A program made the position numbers and the translations under genes. From positions 1-51,969 of the forward strand of contig JAFSGY010000014.1 of assembly GCA_017440575.1 (NCBI GenBank): DNA of 51,969 nt, given 5' to 3'. Origin of the DNA: Lachnospiraceae bacterium. GTDB lineage: Bacteria > Bacillota > Clostridia > Lachnospirales > Lachnospiraceae. Shown here piece by piece: positions 1 through 6,524 of this stretch. The notes under the pieces are model-generated. The model saw only the letters and a list, made by a program, of their open reading frames with translations. It did not search any database and was not told where the DNA came from. Position 1 is the first letter of the stretch. Each line of letters opens with the position of its first letter.

Positions 1-50
1 AATAGTGCAGTCCAAACCAAAAAACAAAAAACTTCATAAACAACGTCATG

Positions 51-66
51 GCGAAGCCCCCTTCGC
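51..66 (+). terminator. Possible small intrinsic terminator
   Basis: A six-base-pair stem (GCGAAG / CTTCGC) with a CCCC loop is followed on the plus strand by TCTTTT. It could end a plus-strand gene outside the window. The stem is short, so support is weak. Nothing else gene-like is visible in 1-142. Confidence 0.35.
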
Positions 67-142
67 TCTTTTGTCATGTCATTTTTCATTTCCTGCTTAT
101 TATACATCATATCTGACTTTTTGAGAACTTTCCTATAAAGTT

Positions 143-228
143 AAAAAGTGCAAGCTCAGCAGCTTGCACTCAAAGAATTTACTTCGTAAATTCTTTATTA
201 ACTACCACTAAATTACAGCAATTTCCTA
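143..228. repeat. Two-hairpin structured repeat, copy A
   Basis: The element has a 9-bp stem (148-156 / 161-169) with loop CAGC, then an 11-bp stem (172-182 / 186-196), then a 23-nt unpaired core at 206-228. A second copy lies at 34441-34526. The core matches it at 21 of 23 positions, the first loop is CAGC in both, and the stems differ in sequence but still pair. That pattern of preserved pairing suggests a structured RNA or a REP-like element rather than chance. Both copies lie just beyond the terminator of a short minus-strand gene. Function is unknown. Confidence 0.75.
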
Positions 229-237
229 TTATCTAAA

Positions 238-272
238 AAAGTCTTTATCATAGCTTAAATGATAAAGACTTT
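238..272 (-). terminator. Intrinsic terminator after the 61-aa peptide gene
   Basis: A perfect 14-bp stem (238-251 / 259-272) is followed on the minus strand by a run of T residues. It lies 15 nt after the stop of the peptide gene and closes that transcription unit, so the peptide is not co-transcribed with anything further left. Confidence 0.85.
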
Positions 273-287
273 AATGTATCTACATGA

Positions 288-473
288 TTAGCTTAACTCG
301 TTAGTTGTTGAACCATTCTGATTTTCCTGCTGATGACCTGTTAAAGGACCATGATTGTTATCATTTCCACATAAGCAATCTCCAAAGATTCCTTCATACA
401 TTGCTGGGAATAATCCGTTTGCTGTTTCATTGATGTTAAGTTCTACAACTTCTGCTGCGTTCCACTTCTTCAT
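288..473 (-). CDS. 61-aa peptide with RiPP/lasso-like leader
   Basis: The small protein starts at an ATG preceded by GGAGGAAG; the longer frame with a TTG start uses that Shine-Dalgarno as codons and is rejected. Its N-terminus has Trp4, Ala7, Leu12, Asn13, Ile14, Thr17 and Gly20. This spacing matches the leader of paeninodin-type lasso peptides (Y/W-x2-P-x4-L-D-V-x2-T). After Thr17 comes NGLFPAMYEG, which places Glu27 at core position 9 (core starting at Asn19) or 8 (core starting at Gly20), where lasso rings close. The rest is hydrophilic, with a CLC motif and a Leu-Ser end, and the roughly 42-residue core is long for a lasso peptide. It has its own promoter and terminator. No lasso cyclase, protease or RRE gene is in the window. 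It could instead be an unmodified peptide. Confidence 0.7.
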   Translation of the reverse strand: MKKWNAAEVVELNINETANGLFPAMYEGIFGDCLCGNDNNHGPLTGHQQENQNGSTTNELS

Positions 474-518
474 TTTTGCTTCCTCCAATTAATACTTATA
501 TCCTCTTGAGATATTGAT

Positions 519-547
519 AGCATACACCTTTATGGGGTGATAGGCAA
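519..547 (-). promoter_or_regulatory. Sigma-A-type promoter for the 61-aa peptide
   Basis: Read on the minus strand, TTGCCT (plus 542-547) and TATGCT (plus 519-524) are separated by 17 nt, 46 nt before the ATG at 473. This suggests the peptide can be transcribed independently of the fic gene upstream. Confidence 0.55.
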
Positions 548-573
548 CAAATCTAACAGAATTGATAGAATGT

Positions 574-1674
574 TTAAGATAACATTTTCATTATCTTTTT
601 TTCATTTGCCTTTGAAAAATCACTTAATTGATAGGAACGTACTCTTGTCTTTACAATGATTGGAAATAAAAATCCGTTATTTGATAGCTTTGCACATCGA
701 TTAATAATTGTTTTATTTGTAACTCCAAGAAGTTTACTTACATCTATTGGCGTAAACTCGTACAGTCGTTTTTTTAATAAATACACTAAAAACTCTTTTT
801 CCTTACCGTTCAGATGTGACAAACTATCTGCAAGACTATCTGTTTCTGATGTTTGAGATATCTCATATACTTTTCGCGAATACAACTCCATCATTCTCAA
901 AAAATAATTCACCCATATTTCCGGATGTGGTGGATTATCTCTTCCTGAATAATACAAAGCAGGAAGTCCCATTTGTAACGAATCATAATATTCGTCTGAA
1001 TCATATGCAAAGTATTCTTCCAATGAACCAATACCATTAAATCCATAACCGTAATAATCAAGAATATATCCTGACATTAATCTTGCTGTTCTACCATTTC
1101 CATCTTCAAATGGATGAATTGTGACTAATTGATAATGTACAACTGCAGCAATAATCAATGGATGGTCATCTGTAGTATTAACGTAATCCACTAACTCATC
1201 TAATAATTCGGGAATATCTATATATTCCGGCGGAATATAATCAGGAATACCGCTTTCAGAATCATATACAGCAAATAACATTCCGGGAGGCATTGGTCCT
1301 CTAAGTCCTATTTTTTCCTTCGATGCACCTTTTTCGACCAAAGCTTGTATTTCCAGAATCAATTTCTTTGAAAAAGGTTCTTTGTGCTTTAGTTTCTCTT
1401 CCAATACTTCAAGAGCAAGAAAATAATTACGCACTTCTTGTTCTGGTTTCAAAAAATGTCTGTGTTCATCTTTTTCAATTGCTTCATTTGCCTGAACTTC
1501 CGTAAGTGGATTTCCTTCAATCTTATTTGATGCATAGGAACTTTTTTTCTTTGAATTCTTTCTCAACTTATTCCTGGTAACTGCTGGTAATTCGATGGTA
1601 CTAAGTGAAAATCGATTTTCATCTATAATGGAAATTCTCTTTAATATTTCGTTTGTAAGTGTAACTTTTATCAT
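574..1674 (-). CDS. Fic family protein (class II, AMPylation-type)
   Basis: This is a 366-aa Fic-domain protein. The catalytic loop HPFEDGNGR (187-195) matches the HxFx(D/E)GNGRxxR consensus, so the enzyme should transfer AMP or another nucleotide moiety to a hydroxyl group of a target protein. Residues 49-54 read SNKIEG, fitting the (S/T)xxxE(G/N) inhibitory helix upstream of the Fic core, which defines class II Fic proteins that obstruct their own ATP site. The C-terminal ~70 residues look like a winged helix-turn-helix. The start is the ATG at 1674, directly after GGAGGTGA; an in-frame ATG 19 codons upstream has no good ribosome binding site. The target is unknown. No separate antitoxin is seen, as expected for class II. 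The 61-aa peptide gene follows on the same strand. Confidence 0.88.
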   Translation of the reverse strand: MIKVTLTNEILKRISIIDENRFSLSTIELPAVTRNKLRKNSKKKSSYASNKIEGNPLTEVQANEAIEKDEHRHFLKPEQEVRNYFLALEVLEEKLKHKEPFSKKLILEIQALVEKGASKEKIGLRGPMPPGMLFAVYDSESGIPDYIPPEYIDIPELLDELVDYVNTTDDHPLIIAAVVHYQLVTIHPFEDGNGRTARLMSGYILDYYGYGFNGIGSLEEYFAYDSDEYYDSLQMGLPALYYSGRDNPPHPEIWVNYFLRMMELYSRKVYEISQTSETDSLADSLSHLNGKEKEFLVYLLKKRLYEFTPIDVSKLLGVTNKTIINRCAKLSNNGFLFPIIVKTRVRSYQLSDFSKANEKKIMKMLS

Positions 1675-1787
1675 TCTGTCACCTCCACATACTATGCTAA
1701 TAGTATAACGATTCCACTGATTTTTTTCCATTATTTTTTCACTATTTTTTCACTATTTTTCACAAATTATTCTACCAGATAGTACCT

Positions 1788-3860
1788 CTATTTCCTTCTC
1801 CTATTCGCTACCAATGCAGCAAACATAGCAAAGATACCACTAAAACCAACGGGTAATGCTCCTGTTGCCACATCTCCGGTTTTGGGCACATCATCCAATG
1901 GAACCGGCTGCTCCGGAATATCAATCAATGGTGTTGGTTCATCCGGGATATCTGTCAATGGTGTTGGTTCCTCTGGAATACTTGTTAACGGTGTTGGCTC
2001 TTCTGGGATATTCGTTACTGAAGCTGATGTCGGTTCTGGATTCGGTTCTGGTGTTGGCTCTGGTTCTGGCGTTGGTTCTGGATCCGGCATTGACTCTGGT
2101 TCTGACGTTGGTTCTGGATCTGGCGTCGCTGCTGCAATACACAGATATCCATCTAAGTGATAATATCCACCCTCATACTTAAAAGTATATCCCTTAAAAT
2201 ATGTGCTTCCTTCCGTTGTCATCCATTCTGGATACTCCTGATTCTCTGCTGTCTTTACAAAACATCTCGCCGGATCAATCTGCTGTGTTTCTACATTAAA
2301 TGCCCAATAAATCTCTGGCATTGTAGCATCTTGCTTTTCACCACTTACAGCCACTCCCAAACCATGGCGTAAGTATTTAATCAAATTACCATTTTCATCC
2401 TTACGGTCATGCATTGAATCTACATAAGCACGAAATACTTCATATGGAACTGTAACACCTTGTGGACCTGCTGTTACTTCGACAAATTCTTTTTTATCCT
2501 GCGACTCAACACTGCTGTCTGTCTCATCAAATCCTTGTCCATTTCCATATCCGATATCTGTATCACTATCTAACGATAACTGCCCATAGACTCTTGTTGT
2601 TATTTCTTCTTTATTTGCCTTAAGCAATGCATTGGCCCAATTAACATAGCTTTGTGTCTCATACTTTTGCTGTTGTATCTCGCTTAAATCATTCTTTGCA
2701 TTCTCTAATGCCTTTACTTTCTTTTCCAATTCTTTCTTAAAAGAAGTCAAGTCCGGCTTTGTTATTAACGCTTCCACTAAAAGCTCCTGCAATTCATTTT
2801 TTGCATCCTGATACTTCTCAGCTGCCTGATTTTCTGCTAATTCTGTTACCTTCTCAACAGTCTCCTTTGCTTCTCCTACTGCAATCTGTGCTACTTCGCT
2901 TGCCTGTTTACTCGCTTCTACTGTCGCTTTCGCATCTTGCACTGCTTCAAACTGTTGTTGTATATTACTCTCCTGCAATTCATCCTGCTTATCCTGAGTC
3001 AGTTCTTGTTTCTCATACTCTGGTATTTCACCATTATATTCCATCAAGTCATAACCATATTCTTTTGCATAAGCATTATACTTCTTTACTTCCTCTATGA
3101 ACTTATTTTCTGCTTTGGTGTATGCTTGTCCTGCCTGCCAAGCTGCATAATATACGTTAGATGCCGCTTGTTTTGCTGCTTTGACATATTGTTCTACTTC
3201 TTCTGAACTGGCATCCTGTTCTAAAGCATACTCTAGTTCTTTTTTTACTTTTTCTGTAATAGTAGTTTGCTTTTCCACATAATCCTGCATGGTTACATTC
3301 TGTACTGTTCCATCTGCATCTTTCTTTGTACCTACAATAAGTTTGTACTCTTCTTCACCATTCTCTGTCTCTACTACAAGCACTGTATCAGAAACCTGCA
3401 CTTCTAGTTCATCTATCTCTTCCTGAATTTGCTCTATCGTGTTATCCTGTTGTCCTATATCTTCTGTACTATTGTTTTGAATGTCTACACTTACCACAAC
3501 ATCATTACCTATATTGCTTTCTACATTATCTATTATTTCCTCACTGAACCCCTGCATTTCAGAATCGATATTGTCCTCACTGATATCTTTTGCTTCTGAA
3601 TCTTCATCGCCTTCCGCAATATCTTCCATTTCAAAGTCTACATCATTCTCTTTTTTTTCTTCTGAGCTTGCACCTGCTTCTACTATTTGCTCTACTTCAT
3701 CCTTTTCCTCGTTTTCATTATCATACTCTATGATAGTCGCAAATTCCTCTGTCTCTTCCTCCTCAGCCAATACCGGCAATGCAACAGATGTAACTACCAT
3801 AAACGCCATTGCTAATGAAATAGCACTTTTTACAATACCCTTTAGTACCTTTCTCTTCAT
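1788..3860 (-). CDS. Sortase-anchored coiled-coil surface protein (VPKTG)
   Basis: This 690-aa secreted protein begins with a signal peptide (MKRKVLKG, hydrophobic core, cleavage near VLAEEE). A very acidic Glu/Asp-rich region follows, then a long Ala/Glu/Lys/Gln-rich segment with heptad character (about residues 170-440) suggesting coiled coils. A folded stretch rich in aromatic residues precedes a Pro/Glu/Thr wall-spanning region. The C-terminus has VPKTG, a hydrophobic segment and RRRK, a cell-wall sorting signal. The sortase B gene at 48638 is a candidate anchor enzyme, but this is not shown. The start at 3860 is preceded by AGGTAGGGG; a longer frame starting at 3935 would overlap the promoter. 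I do not recognise a catalytic domain, so its role (adhesin or spacer) is open. Confidence 0.75.
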   Translation of the reverse strand: MKRKVLKGIVKSAISLAMAFMVVTSVALPVLAEEEETEEFATIIEYDNENEEKDEVEQIVEAGASSEEKKENDVDFEMEDIAEGDEDSEAKDISEDNIDSEMQGFSEEIIDNVESNIGNDVVVSVDIQNNSTEDIGQQDNTIEQIQEEIDELEVQVSDTVLVVETENGEEEYKLIVGTKKDADGTVQNVTMQDYVEKQTTITEKVKKELEYALEQDASSEEVEQYVKAAKQAASNVYYAAWQAGQAYTKAENKFIEEVKKYNAYAKEYGYDLMEYNGEIPEYEKQELTQDKQDELQESNIQQQFEAVQDAKATVEASKQASEVAQIAVGEAKETVEKVTELAENQAAEKYQDAKNELQELLVEALITKPDLTSFKKELEKKVKALENAKNDLSEIQQQKYETQSYVNWANALLKANKEEITTRVYGQLSLDSDTDIGYGNGQGFDETDSSVESQDKKEFVEVTAGPQGVTVPYEVFRAYVDSMHDRKDENGNLIKYLRHGLGVAVSGEKQDATMPEIYWAFNVETQQIDPARCFVKTAENQEYPEWMTTEGSTYFKGYTFKYEGGYYHLDGYLCIAAATPDPEPTSEPESMPDPEPTPEPEPTPEPNPEPTSASVTNIPEEPTPLTSIPEEPTPLTDIPDEPTPLIDIPEQPVPLDDVPKTGDVATGALPVGFSGIFAMFAALVANRRRK
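1890..2012 (-). repeat. Tandem 10-residue repeats ending at the sorting motif
   Basis: Four units of the pattern IP(E/D)(E/Q)P(T/V)PL(T/I/D)(S/D) occur in tandem just before VPKTG. Each spans 30 nt. The sorting motif falls in register as a fifth unit (VPKTG in place of IPEEP). A less regular Pro-Glu repeat precedes them to about 2125. Confidence 0.8.
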
Positions 3861-3905
3861 ATAACCCCTACCTTTACATAAAATTAAATATTTATACCCA
3901 AATAC

Positions 3906-3935
3906 AGTATATATTGAATAATTTATATATTTCAA
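3906..3935 (-). promoter_or_regulatory. Promoter of the surface protein gene
   Basis: On the minus strand TTGAAA (plus 3930-3935) and TATACT (plus 3906-3911) are spaced by 18 nt, 46 nt before the start codon at 3860. Confidence 0.5.
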
Positions 3936-4048
3936 TCATTTTCGAATAATAATACAAATTTTATGTAAACTTCACAAAAATAGCAGGAAATATTTATATA
4001 ATAGAATAGTAGATTAGTCTTATCTTTGTAACATATGATAGCTTATCC

Positions 4049-4088
4049 CAATTAATAAATCTAACAAAAATGTTAGATTTATTAATTG
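4049..4088. other. Perfect 18-bp inverted repeat
   Basis: Arms 4049-4066 and 4071-4088 are perfectly complementary around an AAAA loop. The hairpin is AT-rich and has no clean poly-T tail on either strand, so it is not a classical terminator. It lies between the surface protein promoter and a 29-aa ORF, and could be a transcript hairpin or an operator. Confidence 0.7.
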
Positions 4089-4141
4089 TTTTACATAATA
4101 TGGTATCATTGTTTTATATTTTACTAAAAGCTAAAAATAAA

Positions 4142-4231
4142 ATGAAACAATGGAAAGAACCATTATCAGTGAGTCTTGATTTCACTAAAACAGAGACCGA
4201 AATTGAAAAGGATTTTTCAGGTAACAAATAA
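4142..4231 (+). CDS. Possible 29-aa leader-like peptide
   Basis: An open frame encodes 29 residues beginning MKQWKEPLSV and ending FSGNK. It has Trp4, Pro7, Leu12, Asp13, Phe14 and Thr17, the same positions as the 61-aa peptide at 288-473, and it fits the lasso/RiPP leader spacing with the canonical Pro. The part after Thr17 is only 12 residues and lacks an acid at positions 7-9 of a core, so it is not a good lasso core. There is no convincing Shine-Dalgarno sequence upstream (only AAAAG), which lowers confidence. It may be a remnant of a precursor gene. It stands alone between a hairpin and the terminator at 4294. Confidence 0.35.
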   Translation: MKQWKEPLSVSLDFTKTETEIEKDFSGNK

Positions 4232-4293
4232 TGCATATCTACAAAACTCAAGGCTATGTAAGTTATTGAGATTTAGATCATTTATCATATAAA

Positions 4294-4330
4294 AAACGAC
4301 TAGTTAGGTTTTTCCTGTAACTAGTCGTTT
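4294..4330. terminator. Terminator at the end of the exopolysaccharide operon
   Basis: A perfect 13-bp stem (4294-4306 / 4318-4330) has T-rich sequence on the outer side of both arms, so it can act in both directions. It lies 66 nt after the last gene of the polysaccharide operon and also closes the 29-aa ORF region. Confidence 0.8.
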
Positions 4331-4396
4331 CACTCCGTATTTTAGTTCTATTACAATTCAATATTACCTTTTGTAAATAAATCCTTCTAGCAATTT

Positions 4397-5362
4397 TTAA
4401 TTCACTTTTAAATATTTTCTTACATTCTGTTCTTTAAGCAAATTATATACCATCGGAACATGCCTTGCTAACCAATGAGATTTATTCCTGCTACCATATT
4501 TGTCATAAAGTTTCGCAAAGGCTTTCATACTCTCGATGTTAACATATTCACTTGAAATTCCATTCAATTTTCTTTCCATTCTTGTGGTCAGTATATAGCT
4601 CATAACATATTCATTATATTTCTGAGAAAAGTCTTTACCCTCATGTCTTGAAAAAAATTCTATATTATGCTCCATTGCTTCTATATGTTCTAAGAAAATA
4701 CTTGGATTACTATGCATTATACTATTTTGCCGCATCCTATAATAGTATAGCTTATCTGCTATTACAGCACGTTTTGAAAGATATCTGCTCATTTCAGCAC
4801 AAAACATAACATCTTCCAACCGTTTTCCTTTTTGAAATCGTATATTATCCAAAAAGTTTCTCTTATACAGTGATCTCCACACATAATGCATAAAATTATA
4901 ATCAGTAAAATTATTCAGATATTGCTCGCGATTTTCCACTTTAACAAAAGTGTATCCATTTTGATTAAGAACTGTATCCTCAACCATCTCACCATCAATA
5001 TAAGATGTATAACTACAGCTAGCCATATCCGCTTTATTATCCTCTAACGCACATAATAGATATTCATACATTTTAGGATGAATAAAATCATCCGAGTCTA
5101 CGAATCCAATATACTTCCCCTGAGCTATATCCAAGCCTGTATTTCTAGCATCAGATAGGCCTCCATTCTCCTTATGTATCACTCTAATTCTTGAGTCTTT
5201 CTTTCCCCATTCATCGCATATTTCTCCACTCCTATCCGTTGAACCATCATTTATTAATATTATCTCTAAATCAGCATATGACTGATTTACCACACTATGG
5301 ATACATTGAGACAAATACGATTCAACATTATATACAGGAATAATTACACTTATTTTATCCAT
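4397..5362 (-). CDS. GT2 family glycosyltransferase
   Basis: This 321-aa GT-A fold transferase has the classical N-terminus with SVIIPVYN near residue 5, then INDGSTD, ENGGLSDARN and the metal-binding FVDSDD. It should add one sugar from a nucleotide-sugar donor to the lipid-linked repeat unit on the inner membrane face. The sugar cannot be read from sequence. It is the last gene of the operon, 14 nt after the TagF-like gene. Its Shine-Dalgarno (AGAAGG) lies very close to the ATG, but the conserved MDKISVI start supports the call. Confidence 0.9.
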   Translation of the reverse strand: MDKISVIIPVYNVESYLSQCIHSVVNQSYADLEIILINDGSTDRSGEICDEWGKKDSRIRVIHKENGGLSDARNTGLDIAQGKYIGFVDSDDFIHPKMYEYLLCALEDNKADMASCSYTSYIDGEMVEDTVLNQNGYTFVKVENREQYLNNFTDYNFMHYVWRSLYKRNFLDNIRFQKGKRLEDVMFCAEMSRYLSKRAVIADKLYYYRMRQNSIMHSNPSIFLEHIEAMEHNIEFFSRHEGKDFSQKYNEYVMSYILTTRMERKLNGISSEYVNIESMKAFAKLYDKYGSRNKSHWLARHVPMVYNLLKEQNVRKYLKVN

Positions 5363-5376
5363 ATCCTTCTATGCAG

Positions 5377-6495
5377 TTATTCACTAACTACATATCTCCT
5401 TCCCAGTAACTCCACTATTTTCTCATATACACGTTCTGAATTATTTTGATCATGATATGCAAAAAACTTATCGATTCTTTCCACATATTCAGACTTTATC
5501 GCACACTTTGCTTCAACATAAGAAATAATCAATTCTCTAAGCTCATCATGTTTCTCCACGACTTCACCGAAACCATCTCGTCTATAATCAAAATATCCTT
5601 TTGTACAATTATGCTTACCTTGCCAAAACACATCTTCGTCAAACTGATAGTATATAACAGGTTTTCTTAATATAGCAAAATCAAATGCTATAGATGAATA
5701 GTCTGTTACCAATAAATCACTTTGTGCAAAAATTTCCGTATAGCTTGTATCCCATACCTCTACTTTTTCATTCATAACAAAAACGTCTTTATATCTTCCC
5801 ATTTCCGGATGCAATTTAAAACATAACTTATATCCATAATTTTCCAATATGTCTATTAATTCCGAGTCATTCAATAACGTATTATATATTTTAAAGTACA
5901 AGCTCTCTTTAAACATATCTATATCCATATCTAGTAAATACTTACGCCATGTTAAAGATATTGTTATTTTCTTACTAGGCTTACTATATAATAGATCATG
6001 TCTCGGTAATCCTGTTAGCCAAACTTTTTTTTCCTGAATAATATATGATTCTCCTTCAAATGATTTTTTCTCATCAGCTGATGATGTAATCATATAAAAA
6101 TTGTTATGGCATACTTCATTTAAAAAACTTGATAAATCTGTTCCCGCTACCCCATGCTGTAAAAAAATCTGATAGGTTTCCTCATGATTTTCCATATGTA
6201 AGGTCTGTGAACTGATATGTGCGTCTACAACACATAACATAAATTTATAAAGAAGCGAGCCATAATCTACTACTTTTCCTATAGAACATATTCTGTCATA
6301 ATCTTTAGAGGCTTTTGAAATAGCAAAATAGGATTTTACCGGTTTATTCTGAATATACTTGAAAAAAGCCTCCCCATTATCACCTGCAAACATTTCTCTG
6401 TCACTTACCAACCATACATTCTTTCCCCAAAAAAGACGTCCTATTTTTCTAATTATCAAAAACAACTGTTTTTTTAACTTTATTTTAACTGTCAT
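5377..6495 (-). CDS. TagF-like CDP-glycerol glycerophosphotransferase
   Basis: This 372-aa protein shows the motifs of the TagB/TagF family: IFLQHG, a GLPRHD element, LTWRKY, TDYSSIAFDF and PVIYYQFD. These enzymes transfer glycerol phosphate or ribitol phosphate from a CDP-polyol to a glycan or to a growing teichoic-acid chain. It is shorter than full TagF polymerases and lacks the large N-terminal region, so adding a single polyol phosphate as decoration is more likely than making a long chain. No tagD/tarI/tarJ-type donor gene is in the operon, so the donor must come from elsewhere. The start follows AGGGAGT. It lies 29 nt after the GH5 gene. Confidence 0.88.
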   Translation of the reverse strand: MTVKIKLKKQLFLIIRKIGRLFWGKNVWLVSDREMFAGDNGEAFFKYIQNKPVKSYFAISKASKDYDRICSIGKVVDYGSLLYKFMLCVVDAHISSQTLHMENHEETYQIFLQHGVAGTDLSSFLNEVCHNNFYMITSSADEKKSFEGESYIIQEKKVWLTGLPRHDLLYSKPSKKITISLTWRKYLLDMDIDMFKESLYFKIYNTLLNDSELIDILENYGYKLCFKLHPEMGRYKDVFVMNEKVEVWDTSYTEIFAQSDLLVTDYSSIAFDFAILRKPVIYYQFDEDVFWQGKHNCTKGYFDYRRDGFGEVVEKHDELRELIISYVEAKCAIKSEYVERIDKFFAYHDQNNSERVYEKIVELLGRRYVVSE

Positions 6496-6524
6496 ACTCC
6501 CTATCCTTTCAGATGCCTATTTTG

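Noticed and set aside
474-488. A five-codon extension of the 61-aa peptide
   Set aside because: Its TTG start is part of the GGAGG ribosome site of the downstream ATG.
1882-2160. A Gly/Ser-rich repetitive frame on the plus strand
   Set aside because: It is the antisense of the Pro/Glu repeats of the surface protein.
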